A model generated the notes under the pieces. The model had not been told where the DNA came from. It made no database searches and worked only from the letters and a program-made list of their open reading frames with translations. DNA of 12,106 nucleotides. Origin: Caulobacteraceae bacterium. GTDB lineage: Bacteria; Pseudomonadota; Alphaproteobacteria; Caulobacterales; Caulobacteraceae. A program made the translations under genes and the position numbers. Shown piece after piece: positions 1 to 6,811 of the stretch (position 1 is its first letter; every line of letters begins with the position of its first letter). The stretch is taken from contig JADZBR010000153.1 of the NCBI GenBank assembly GCA_020852035.1, forward strand, positions 1 through 12,106, given 5' to 3'.

Positions 1-1896
1 AATCGTGACAGGCGTTTGGATTTGGAAAACATTAGGTGTTTTACGCGTACCACTACTGCCGCCGAGATCGATGATCCACAGATCATCAAACGTTCGTCTC
101 ATGACTTCCCGCATTCCGACGAACCCTGGGCCTCCAAGGTAACTGGAAGCGGTGATAAAACTAATAATTCCTCCATCACCCTGTTGCTCGAATAAGCGCC
201 AGAGAGCCCACCTCCAGAAATACACGTAGTCATTGTATATGTTCTTGAGGTGCAATCCCGCCCCTGCCCTCCGAGCAGGGTCTATAAAGTCCTGCAAGAT
301 CGGACGCTCGCGAAGGTCAGCGTCGTCTACACGACCTTGCCCGCGGTCTCCGAAACGAACCCAGCCCCCCTTTCGATGAGAAGCTGCGTCTGAGTCTTCA
401 ATCGTTTGTCGGTCGTAGGGCGGATTTCCTAGGCAGACCAAAATTCGGCCGCTTTGTTTTACTTCTCTGGCGGCCTCATGCTCTTGCGTGAGTTTTTGAT
501 GGGTCAGGTCGAGCCCACCTGGCGGAGCTTCGTTCGGGCTCGACAATGCGTCAGCTAAATAGATTTTGAGCCGTCGCTCGGCATGCATTCCTCCGCTCAG
601 GATCGGGAGCGTGCCACCAACGCCCTCAATAGTTTGTTTCAACCGCAGGTGAGCCACAGCGTACGGACCAACGAGGACTTCGAACCCATAAAGATTTTCT
701 GCCAAAGACGTTGCGCGCCCAGCCATCGCCCCGTCGCCTGCGCGAATTTGGACACGTTCAAGCGCTTGGTCGACGATGGAGACCAAATAAGCGCCTGTTC
801 CTACGGCAGGATCGAGAACCGTCACGTCATCATCGGCAAAACCCAACCGCTTTCCAAAGCGATCTTCGAGTAGTTCCGAGACCAGACGCACCTGTAGTTC
901 AACAACTTCTATTGGTGTATAGTAGACACCGTATGCCTTTCGAAGCTTCGAGTCGTACGCTGCCAGGAATTTCTCATAAAAGTTTAGCCACAAGCGCGGT
1001 TGTGATCTTTGGAAAGCTTGTACATCCAAGGCTTCAAGCGAGCGCTGGAGCAACTCGAATCCAACTCTCAGCTCCTCGCGAGCACGATCATGACCTAAAA
1101 GCGCGAGCGCCCGTGCGAGTAGGCCATTTCCTTGGTCTAATGCGTTTGAAGCCGTGTTCGGATCCAGCCGAACCGCGCCGCTTAAGCGCGCTAGCAGGAG
1201 AGCATAGGCAACGGTCTGGGCATACGCGTCTGCAAATTGTGCGTTGTCAGCCTCAGGAAAGAAAAACTGCCGCCATTCCTCGGCCAATAAAGCTACTGCA
1301 GAGCCGGATTGAGCGAGCGCGGCCACGACCTCTTCTCGCAGAAATCTCGTAAGTGGCGCCATGTAGGCTGCCAAGTCATCCGGGCGGCTTGGCACTCGCG
1401 GCGACCAGATTAGGAACTGCCGCAGCAAGCCCTCCAATGCAGCCGTACCCGGCGCGTCGATTGCGCTGGCACCGTCATGGGTTAGATCGCCGGCCAGTCG
1501 GACAATCGCACCTGCCCGTTCCCCATTTCGGTAGATCGCCCATTCGCGACCGTCCGTGTAGATTAGGTTGGGCAACTGCTTCAGTTTTGCCCACTGGGCC
1601 TTGTTGTGATCACCCCTCAACCTGGGCGCATCTGCGCCGAGCCCAGGTGCTTTGAGCTCAATCTAGCCGACGATCAGGCCATCAACGTAAACAGCCATGT
1701 CGGGCCGGACCGCTTGATCGGCAAGGTGAGTCTCAGTGCGAGTTTCGACGCGCACCGCCAATCCCAAGCTTTCAGGGAGCGCTTGGAAGAAGGCAGTCAA
1801 GGGTGCCTTCAACTGGTCTTCTGGGGAGGCCTGGCCGGGCAGCGCAAAGTTTGCAGTTAGCCTGACCGCAACATCAATGAGTAGGTCCGAGAGCAT
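1..1896 (-). pseudogene. Fused restriction nuclease / N6-adenine DNA methyltransferase (type IIG-like), amber-interrupted and cut by the window start
   Basis: Read from ATG at 1896, the frame encodes a nuclease-like N-terminus with P65-D66, then E80-L-K82 in IELKAPG, a PD-(D/E)XK pattern. A segment TDGREWAIYRNGE follows, then a long helical linker. Next come the methyltransferase entry motif GVYYTP (residues 323-328), SAM-binding motif DPAVGTG (362-368) and catalytic NPPY (491-494). The last visible residues include GGPGFVGMREVMRR and TPNVFQIQTPV, typical of these large adenine methylases; the target-recognition part lies outside the window. There is no helicase between nuclease and methylase, so the layout fits type IIG better than type ISP. 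Codon 78 (1663-1665) is TAG, just before the catalytic Glu; I checked the frame from 1662 to 1 and found no other stop. Family members usually have an aromatic residue there, so a Tyr-to-amber change is likely. Translation as written gives a 77-residue fragment; a restart inside would give a methylase without nuclease. Lower GC than its neighbours suggests acquisition by transfer. Confidence 0.8.
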
Positions 1897-2547
1897 ACCT
1901 GACGCTACGGTTGTTCGTCAGGCCCGCCAAGTCGGCTTGAGCCTTGGAATCAATCAGAACGCAAACTTATCCCCTCCCCTCCGCGCACCCCCACACTCCC
2001 TCTCACCTCAAGGCCGAGGGAGGGCGCGGCGCCAGCGTTCGGTCGGGGCCTTTGAGGGGTGGTCGAGCGGGTGTGCGCCTCGAAAACCGTCAATCTGGGA
2101 ATGACCGCTGACGTTCGAGGAGAGCCAGGCAGGCCGGGGTTAGGTCTGCGTTCCGGGGATCGGGGCTGTCGCTGGCCCCGGCCCGCCCGCCGCCGGCGAG
2201 CGCGCCTAAGCCCAAACAGGGCTGCCTAGCGCGCGCTGGCGGATAACGGCCGCGCGGAGCGTTCGAACTTCGCCGAAACGGTACTTTACTCCAATGCTCC
2301 GGGCGAGGCCCGGCGCTCCGCACCGCCCTCCCACCTTCGCCGCCCCTTAGGGCCGCGAGGCCGCCGCCGCATGCCTTCTCCCCTTGCGGGAGAAGGTGTC
2401 GGCGAAGCCGACGGATGAGGGGTCTCTCAAACCCCTCCGCCCGCGCCCGGCCGATCCGCTGCCCCAAGCGGCGCCGATCTTCGACCCCTCATCCGGCGCG
2501 TTCCGCGCCACCTTCTCCCGCAAGGGGAGAAGGGACAGGAGCCTCCC
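1897..2547. other. Gene-free spacer between the RM gene and the next small gene
   Basis: No reading frame here looks like a protein: those that are open translate into Arg/Gly/Pro-rich shadows, partly made from repeat sequence. The left part (about 1970-2025) has a degenerate hairpin, CTCCCTC at 1996-2002 with GAGGGAG at 2016-2022, reminiscent of the palindromic repeats elsewhere in the window. The right part holds the inverted repeat pair listed separately. The stretch 2030-2340 is GC-rich and I recognise nothing in it; no tRNA or attachment-site duplication was found at the edge of the lower-GC island. Confidence 0.6.
2374..2533. repeat. Inverted pair of 49-bp double-hairpin intergenic repeats
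   Basis: Two 49-bp units face each other (2374-2422 and 2485-2533). Each has an outer hairpin with stem CCTTCTCCC/GGGAGAAGG and 5-base loop CTTGC (GCAAG in the facing copy), then an inner hairpin with loop GAA, then GGATGAGGGG. The inner stems differ (GTCGGC/GCCGAC in the left unit, GGCGCG/CGCGCC in the right unit read on the other strand) but both pair perfectly. Repeats of this type are common between genes of GC-rich alphaproteobacteria; their role here is unknown. The right unit ends three bases before the Shine-Dalgarno of the next gene. Confidence 0.85.
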
Positions 2548-2730
2548 ATGACCAAGCCCCGCGAACCGCGCCGCGCCGCCTCGTACTCCGACGACGAATG
2601 GCGCCCCGGCGAGAAGGCCCGCATGATGCGCCGGCTCTTCAACAAGCTCACGGAAGACTGGACGCCCGAGATGCGCGCGGAGGAACGCCGCCTGCACGCG
2701 GCCAAGCGCGCCGCCGCTAAGCCGGACTGA
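2548..2730 (+). CDS. Small hypothetical protein, 60 residues, highly charged
   Basis: This is a short, strongly charged protein (many Arg, Lys, Glu) with no signal peptide or membrane segment. It contains SYSDDEWRPGEKARMMRRLFNKLTEDW-like helical sequence and ends in an Ala/Lys-rich tail. I do not recognise a named family. The start is supported by an AGGAG at 2537-2541, six bases before the ATG, and codon use matches the GC-rich host. It stands alone, directly after a palindromic repeat, and runs tail-to-tail into the exported DJ-1-like gene: the two reading frames overlap by 14 bases at their 3' ends (2717-2730). The good ribosome site and sensible composition make a real gene likely, but no function can be given. 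Confidence 0.7.
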   Translation: MTKPREPRRAASYSDDEWRPGEKARMMRRLFNKLTEDWTPEMRAEERRLHAAKRAAAKPD

Positions 2731-3733
2731 CCGCCCCGGCCGGGTGCTCGAACTGCAGGGCCACGAACCGGCCGGTGGCCCGCCCGTACGCCCGCCCGAC
2801 CGCCGCGAAGGTGCGCGCCATCACGTCCGGCCCAGGCAGGGCGAAGCGGCGGTCGAACCGCGCCGGCGGGGTCTTCGCGCCATAGAAGACCAGCCCATGG
2901 CGCGAGGTCGTCCCCGCCGGCCCCACCGCCCAGCCGGTGGAACGGAAGGTGCGCGACCAGGCGTCGATCGCCGTGCCCAGCGCCAGCTCGTCGAAGCCGG
3001 GGGCGAGCGGGATGGCCACGTCCTCGCGGGCCCAGAATTGCGCGCGGTTGAGCACGGTGGTCATCATGCCGCCGAGGGTGAGCCGGTAGCGCGTCCCGTC
3101 ATGCCGCACGTCGGGCAGCGGCTGGCCCAGCCGCGCGGCGGTGGCGCGCATCACCTCCTCGCCGGCCAGCTCGGCCAGCAGCGCCAGCGTCGCCGGCTCC
3201 CCGGCGCTGATCCCCGCCGTGGTGGTGATCGGCCCGTCGGTGACCCACCGCCGGTCCTGGCGCCAGCGGACGTTCGGGTGGCTCTTCTGCAGCCGCCCGA
3301 CGCTGAACCAGTGGACGGTCGCCTGGCGCCCCTCCAGCATCCCGGCCTTGGCCAGCACCCGTGCGCCGTTGCAGATCGACATGATCCGCACGCCGGACGC
3401 GATCTGTCCCCGCAGCCAGGCGGCGGTGGCAGGATCGTCCTCCACCTCCAGCGCCGGCACGATGATCACGTTCGGCCTGTGGTGGGCAAGTTCGGCCAGC
3501 GTCATCTGCGGCCGCACCCAGGCGTAGCCGGGCGTCAGCCGCACCGGCCGGCGGTCGGCGGAGACGACCTTGACCTCCACCGCCCCGCTCTCGGCGAGGA
3601 TGGCGTAGGGGGCGAGCAGGTCGGTGGCCACCGTGCCGCGCTCATCGGCGAAGATGGCGACGAAGGGCTTGGCCGCGGCCGGCGCGGCGGCGAGGAGCGA
3701 GAGGAGGGCGGCGAGAAAGAGGCGAAACATCAT
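2717..3733 (-). CDS. Exported DJ-1/PfpI (GATase1-like) family protein
   Basis: The predicted product is 338 residues. A signal peptide (about residues 1-22, hydrophobic core FLAALLSLLAAAPAAA ending before KPF) sends it to the periplasm. Residues about 23-200 look like the DJ-1/PfpI fold as found in GlxA-type regulators: the nucleophile elbow SICNGARVLAKAGML puts the likely reactive Cys at 121, and ATVHW gives the usual His at 141, followed by TTTAGISAG. There is no C-terminal AraC helix-turn-helix; instead about 130 residues of unrecognised sequence follow. I placed the start at the first of two adjacent ATGs (3733); AAAGG at 3738-3742 is better spaced for the second (3730). A longer frame reaching 3841 would put 36 residues before the signal peptide and is unlikely. 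Substrate unknown: chaperone, hydrolase or glyoxalase-like roles are all known in this superfamily. Confidence 0.82.
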   Translation of the reverse strand: MMFRLFLAALLSLLAAAPAAAKPFVAIFADERGTVATDLLAPYAILAESGAVEVKVVSADRRPVRLTPGYAWVRPQMTLAELAHHRPNVIIVPALEVEDDPATAAWLRGQIASGVRIMSICNGARVLAKAGMLEGRQATVHWFSVGRLQKSHPNVRWRQDRRWVTDGPITTTAGISAGEPATLALLAELAGEEVMRATAARLGQPLPDVRHDGTRYRLTLGGMMTTVLNRAQFWAREDVAIPLAPGFDELALGTAIDAWSRTFRSTGWAVGPAGTTSRHGLVFYGAKTPPARFDRRFALPGPDVMARTFAAVGRAYGRATGRFVALQFEHPAGAVSPA

Positions 3734-3834
3734 GCAGCCTTTCGGGGAGGTCTGGCGGGCATGGGTGGAGTCTAGGCGTGGGCGGTGTTGGCCGAAATGA
3801 CGGATTTCCCGCATTTCGCGCCACGCACCCTCCG

Positions 3835-3947
3835 GTGTCATCCCGGACGGCCCGCAGGGACGATCCGGGACCCAGAGCCACGAGCGCCGGGCGCGCCGCC
3901 CTGGGTCCCGGCTCTCCGCGGCTTCGCCGCTACGGCCGGGATGACAC
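3835..3947. repeat. Inverted pair of palindromic intergenic repeats (GTGTCATCCCGG type)
   Basis: The space between two divergent genes carries a large imperfect palindrome starting GTGTCATCCCGG and ending CCGGGATGACAC, with GGGACCCAG / CTGGGTCCC as the inner ends of the arms. Each arm (about 3835-3880 and 3898-3947) can fold by itself: the left with stem TCCCGGA/TCCGGGA and inner CCC-GCA-GGG, the right (other strand) with TCCCGGC/GCCGGGA and inner GCGGC-GAA-GCCGC. It matches a repeat type that is very frequent between genes in alphaproteobacteria. The remaining bases of the 3734-4017 gap must hold the promoters of both flanking genes, but no convincing boxes were seen. Confidence 0.82.
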
Positions 3948-4017
3948 GGGTGGGGATGCTCGCTGATCTAGCGCTTCAAACTAGCCACGGCCGCAGCGCC
4001 TGCGCCATGATGCGCCC

Positions 4018-4818
4018 ATGCCGATGATCGCCGCCAACGGGCTCCAGCTCTATTTCGAACGCGCCGGCGAAGGCCCGCCGCTGCTGTTCATTTCCGGCAC
4101 CGGCGGCGACCTCAGGGTAAAGCCCAACGTCTTCGACGGCGCCTTCGGCCGAACCTTCGACCTGATCGCCTACGACCAGCGCGGCCTCGGCCGCTCCGAC
4201 AAGCCCGACCGCCCCTACAGCATGGCCGACTACGCCGACGACGCCGCGGCCCTGCTGGACGCCCTCGGGATCGGGGCGATCAAGGTCGTCGGCGTCTCCT
4301 TCGGCGGCATGGTCGCCCAGGAGCTGGTCCTGCGCCATCCGGCCAAGATCGAGCGGCTGGTGCTGGCCTGCACCTCGCCGGGCGGGGCGGGCGGCGCCTC
4401 CTTCGCCTTCCACGAGATCGAGCACCTGACGGGCGAAGCCCGCGCGCGCCACCTGATGCCGATCTCCGATGTCCGCCGCGACGCCGCCTGGCAGGCCGCC
4501 CACCCGGAGGACGCCGCCCGCCTGATCGCCCTCGCCTCGGCCGACCCCTACGCCGGCGAACCCGGCAGAGCCCAGGGCGCGCATCGCCAGCTTGAAGCCC
4601 GCGCCGCGCACGATGCGTGGGACCGCCTGCCGCAGATCACCTGCCCCGTCCTCGTCTGCGGCGGCCGCTACGACGGCATCGCCCTCCCCGAGACCCAGGA
4701 GAAACTCGCCGCCCGCATCCCCGGCGCGGAGTTGCGCATGTTCGACGGCGGCCATCTGTTCATGATCCAGGACCGCACGGCCGCCCCGGCGATGGCCGAG
4801 TGGCTCAAGGCAGGCTAG
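4018..4818 (+). CDS. Alpha/beta hydrolase
   Basis: This is a 266-residue soluble alpha/beta-hydrolase of usual length. The nucleophile elbow GVSFGG puts the catalytic Ser at 94. Asp219 in CGGRYDG and His246 in DGGHLFM complete a normal triad. The oxyanion-loop region is ISGTGGD (25-31), and AYDQRGLGRSDKP (51-63) is the conserved strand-4 segment seen in 3-oxoadipate enol-lactonase-like and haloperoxidase-like members. A helical cap lies at about 128-200. No signal peptide is present. The exact substrate cannot be read from the sequence; ester or enol-lactone hydrolysis is the family norm. A second in-frame ATG lies at 4024, and neither start has a strong Shine-Dalgarno. The gene appears monocistronic: a hairpin terminator follows 64 bases after its stop. 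Confidence 0.9.
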   Translation: MPMIAANGLQLYFERAGEGPPLLFISGTGGDLRVKPNVFDGAFGRTFDLIAYDQRGLGRSDKPDRPYSMADYADDAAALLDALGIGAIKVVGVSFGGMVAQELVLRHPAKIERLVLACTSPGGAGGASFAFHEIEHLTGEARARHLMPISDVRRDAAWQAAHPEDAARLIALASADPYAGEPGRAQGAHRQLEARAAHDAWDRLPQITCPVLVCGGRYDGIALPETQEKLAARIPGAELRMFDGGHLFMIQDRTAAPAMAEWLKAG

Positions 4819-4882
4819 CGATGCTGGTCGGTGGCCTTCCTGGTGACGGTGATGGACCGGCTGGCCCCCCATCACCGCAAGG

Positions 4883-4916
4883 AAAGGACGTCGCCGGGCT
4901 AGCGGCGGCGTCCTTT
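4883..4916. terminator. Bidirectional hairpin terminator
   Basis: A 14-bp stem with one G-U pair (AAAGGACGTCGCCG at 4883-4896 against CGGCGGCGTCCTTT at 4903-4916) closes a 6-base loop GGCTAG. The arms begin in AAA and end in TTT, so it can serve the hydrolase gene from the left and the convergent DUF2171 gene from the right. Confidence 0.75.
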
Positions 4917-4941
4917 CAGTCCGGGCTTGCGGAGCGCGGAC

Positions 4942-5178
4942 CTAGTGCTTCTCGCGCCAGCCCGCCTTGGCGGCGTCCTGGGTCAGGTTCAGGCGGACCT
5001 TCTCGTCCTCGATGGAATCCACCCAGGTCATTGGGATCAGGTGGTGCCTGAGGCCCGCGCCCAGGTCGAGCTTGGCCAGTTCGATCTCGTCGCCCATCAC
5101 ATGGTCCACCCGCCCCACGTGGCCGCCGTCGGAGCCAATGACTTCCATATGTTCGCGGATTTCGGAGGAATTGATCAT
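4942..5178 (-). CDS. DUF2171 family protein
   Basis: This 78-residue soluble protein has the DUF2171 pattern: an N-terminal I-R-E-H-MEVIGSDGGHVGRVDHV segment, a central acidic stretch, RHHLIPMTWVD (about residues 44-54), and a C-terminal VRLNLT..A...W. The fold is expected to be PRC-barrel-like; these proteins are widespread in alphaproteobacteria and their role is unknown. I chose the ATG at 5178 because the domain begins there and GAGG (5187-5190) sits eight bases upstream; a longer frame from 5208 would add ten residues (MPTLTHEDGK) that do not belong to the domain and would overlap this ribosome site. It is divergent from the glutathione S-transferase gene across 85 bases and convergent with the hydrolase gene, sharing the terminator. 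Confidence 0.85.
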   Translation of the reverse strand: MINSSEIREHMEVIGSDGGHVGRVDHVMGDEIELAKLDLGAGLRHHLIPMTWVDSIEDEKVRLNLTQDAAKAGWREKH

Positions 5179-5263
5179 CTTGCCGTCCTCATGGGTTAAG
5201 GTCGGCAATGAAACGGCCGAGCGGCGAGTGGGTTTCTAAAGCCAAGCTCCGGAGCGCCCAAAG

Positions 5264-5875
5264 ATGCTGAAGTTCTACCATGCCCCGATGTCCCGCTCCG
5301 GCTCGGTCCTGTGGCTGCTGGAAGAACTGCAAGCGCCTTACGAGCTCGAGGTCGTCGACATCCGCCGCGAGGGTGGCGCGCCCGACGCCTACCGCGCCGT
5401 CCAGCCCAACAAGAAGGTGCCGGCCATCGCCCACGACGGCGTGGTGATCACCGAACGGGCGGCGATCGCGGCCTATCTGGCGGACGCCTTCCCTGACGCG
5501 GGCCTTGCGCCCCCCATCGGCGATCCGCGCCGCGGGCCCTACCTCTCCTGGCTGGTCTACGTGGACGCGGTGATGGATCCGGTGATGACCGCCAAGGGTC
5601 ACGGCTGGATCTACCAGAGCATGAACGTCTCCTACGGCGGCTTCGACGACATGGTGCGACATGTGAACGAAGCGCTGGCGGCCCAGCTCTACGCCGCGGG
5701 CGATCGCTTCACCGCCGCCGACACCCAGCTGGGCAGCGCCCTGCACTGGGCCACCGAAGTGGTGGGCATCCTGGAGAAAACCCCGCCGCTGACGGCCTAT
5801 CTGCAGCGCATCGCCGCGCGCCCGGGCTTCCAGCGGTACATGGCCAAGGCTAATGTGGGGATGGAGGAGCGCTAG
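5264..5875 (+). CDS. Glutathione S-transferase family protein
   Basis: This is a 203-residue cytosolic protein with the two-domain GST layout. The N-terminal thioredoxin-like domain (1-~77) has an active-site region APMSRSGSVLWLLEEL, with Ser10 or Ser12 as candidate catalytic residues. It also has the cis-Pro turn KVPAI (Pro53) and ITERAAIAAYLAD (62-74), where the usual Glu-Ser pair that binds the glutamyl group of glutathione is Glu-Arg. A helical C-terminal domain follows (about 90-200). The family conjugates glutathione to electrophiles; the specific substrate is unknown. GGAG at 5251-5254 is nine bases before the ATG. A DUF4169 gene follows after nine bases and is probably co-transcribed. 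Confidence 0.9.
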   Translation: MLKFYHAPMSRSGSVLWLLEELQAPYELEVVDIRREGGAPDAYRAVQPNKKVPAIAHDGVVITERAAIAAYLADAFPDAGLAPPIGDPRRGPYLSWLVYVDAVMDPVMTAKGHGWIYQSMNVSYGGFDDMVRHVNEALAAQLYAAGDRFTAADTQLGSALHWATEVVGILEKTPPLTAYLQRIAARPGFQRYMAKANVGMEER

Positions 5876-5884
5876 GGGCCGCCG

Positions 5885-6061
5885 ATGAGCGAGATCATCA
5901 ACTTCAACCGCATCAAGAAGGAGCGCGCCAAGGCCGCCTCCGTCCTGAAGGCGGCCGAGAACCGCGTGAAGTTCGGCCGCACCAGGCTGCAGCGCGAGCT
6001 GGCGCAGATCGAGCTGGAGAACGCCAGGAAGAAGCTCGACCAGGCCAAGCGGGAGACCTGA
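5885..6061 (+). CDS. DUF4169 family small protein
   Basis: This 58-residue protein begins MSEIINFNRIKKERAK and contains ENRVKFGRTRLQRELAQ, the asparagine-arginine-x-(K/R)-F-G-R-T core of DUF4169, followed by a charged helix. It is predicted to be almost entirely helical and soluble, with no cysteine. AGGGG lies six bases before the ATG, right after the GST stop, so the two genes form a likely operon. DUF4169 proteins are small alphaproteobacterial proteins of unknown role. The paired operators of the next gene lie 12 bases after its stop. Confidence 0.85.
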   Translation: MSEIINFNRIKKERAKAASVLKAAENRVKFGRTRLQRELAQIELENARKKLDQAKRET

Positions 6062-6072
6062 GCCCAGGATCG

Positions 6073-6113
6073 CTTGAACGTCCATTCAAGTCATGCTTGA
6101 GTGCGCCCTCAAG
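6073..6113. promoter_or_regulatory. Two tandem 18-bp palindromes, probable TetR-family operator
   Basis: CTTGAACGTCCATTCAAG (6073-6090) and CTTGAGTGCGCCCTCAAG (6096-6113) share the plan CTTGAR-N6-YTCAAG. They are separated by five bases, so their centres are 23 bp apart. They lie about 100 bases upstream of the TetR-family gene, in the place expected for autoregulation. Palindromes of this size are normal TetR-type binding sites. Confidence 0.7.
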
Positions 6114-6209
6114 ATGGCGTGATGCGCATGGGCCTAGCCAGACCGGCCGACAGCCGCCAAATGGAGGCCAAGCCCGCCCTGGCCCTGCCTTCGCCCCACC
6201 GGACCCGCC

Positions 6210-6800
6210 TTGGAATCGACCCGCGACCGCATCCTCTTCGCCGCGCTCGAGCTGTTCGGCGAGAAGGGCTACCTGTCGACCTCGATCGCCGACATCCTGA
6301 AGGCGGCGGGGGCCAACGCCGGCAGCCTCTACCACTTCTTCCCGACCAAGCAGGACCTGTTGATCTCGGTGCTCGAGACCTATCGGGACGGCATCTACCC
6401 CATGCTGCTGGCCCCCGCCTGGGAGGGCGTGGACGATCCCATCGAGAAGGTCTTCGCCCTGCTCGGCCGCTACCGCGCCATGCTGGAGATGACCGACTGC
6501 CTGTACGGCTGTCCGATTGGCTCGGTGGCGCTGGAGCTGCACGAGCCGGACCCGCCGGTGCGCGAGCTCCTGGCGGTGAACTTCAGCGGCTGGGCGGGCC
6601 ACGTCCGCGACTGCCTGGACGCGGCGTCGGGCCGCTTGCCGGCGGACATCGACCGCGGCAAGCTCGCCACCTTCGTGCTGGCGGTCATGGAGGGCGGCGT
6701 CATGCAATCGCGCACCCACCGCACGCTGGAGACGTTCGACGCCTCGGTCGAGATGCTGCGCGACCACTTCAACCGGCTGCAGGCCGACGCGCGGAGCTAG
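6210..6800 (+). CDS. TetR/AcrR family transcriptional repressor (TTG start)
   Basis: A 196-residue TetR-family regulator. The N-terminal DNA-binding domain is ESTRDRILFAALELFGEKGYLSTSIADILKAAG, with the recognition helix in GANAGSLYHFFPTKQDLL (to about residue 52). The ligand-binding part contains DCLYGCPIGSVALEL (about 91-105), as in a subgroup of TetR proteins with the YGCPIG signature. The start is TTG: no in-frame ATG lies between the upstream region and the first HTH helix, and the ATG at 6161 is in another frame. No good Shine-Dalgarno is visible, so expression may be weak. Two tandem palindromes 97 bases upstream are the likely operators, suggesting autorepression. The regulated neighbours are uncertain: candidates are the GST/DUF4169 pair upstream or the exported SRPBCC gene downstream, but the latter is separated by a repeat. 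Confidence 0.88.
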   Translation: MESTRDRILFAALELFGEKGYLSTSIADILKAAGANAGSLYHFFPTKQDLLISVLETYRDGIYPMLLAPAWEGVDDPIEKVFALLGRYRAMLEMTDCLYGCPIGSVALELHEPDPPVRELLAVNFSGWAGHVRDCLDAASGRLPADIDRGKLATFVLAVMEGGVMQSRTHRTLETFDASVEMLRDHFNRLQADARS

Positions 6801-6811
6801 GCGCGCGGCGT

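Noticed and set aside
583..1655. Several plus-strand frames across the RM gene
   Set aside because: They are antisense to a continuous minus-strand frame with clear methyltransferase motifs and do not resemble proteins.
2030..2340. Possible tRNA, attachment site or small RNA at the edge of the low-GC island
   Set aside because: No cloverleaf, no T-loop sequence in the right place and no direct repeat could be found by eye.
2090..2467. 125-codon minus-strand frame in the gene-free spacer
   Set aside because: Its N-terminal part is translated palindromic repeat (HLLPQGEKA) and the rest is Arg/Gly/Pro-rich with no ribosome site.
1..2540. Complete new defence system around the methylase
   Set aside because: Only one RM-type gene is visible; no helicase, ATPase, toxin or other defence partner lies within the window on this side, and the rest of the locus is beyond position 1.
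2744..3775. 343-codon open frame on the plus strand opposite the DJ-1-like gene
   Set aside because: Arg/Gly/Pro-rich shadow without any fold-like pattern; the minus-strand product has a signal peptide and conserved Cys and His motifs.
3976..4875. 299-codon open frame on the minus strand opposite the alpha/beta hydrolase
   Set aside because: It is rich in Gly, Ala, Val, Asp and His with no domain, and mirrors the codon bias of the real gene on the plus strand, which has an intact catalytic triad.
5189..6085. 298-codon minus-strand frame opposite the GST and DUF4169 genes
   Set aside because: Shadow of two well-recognised plus-strand genes; no motif in the translation.
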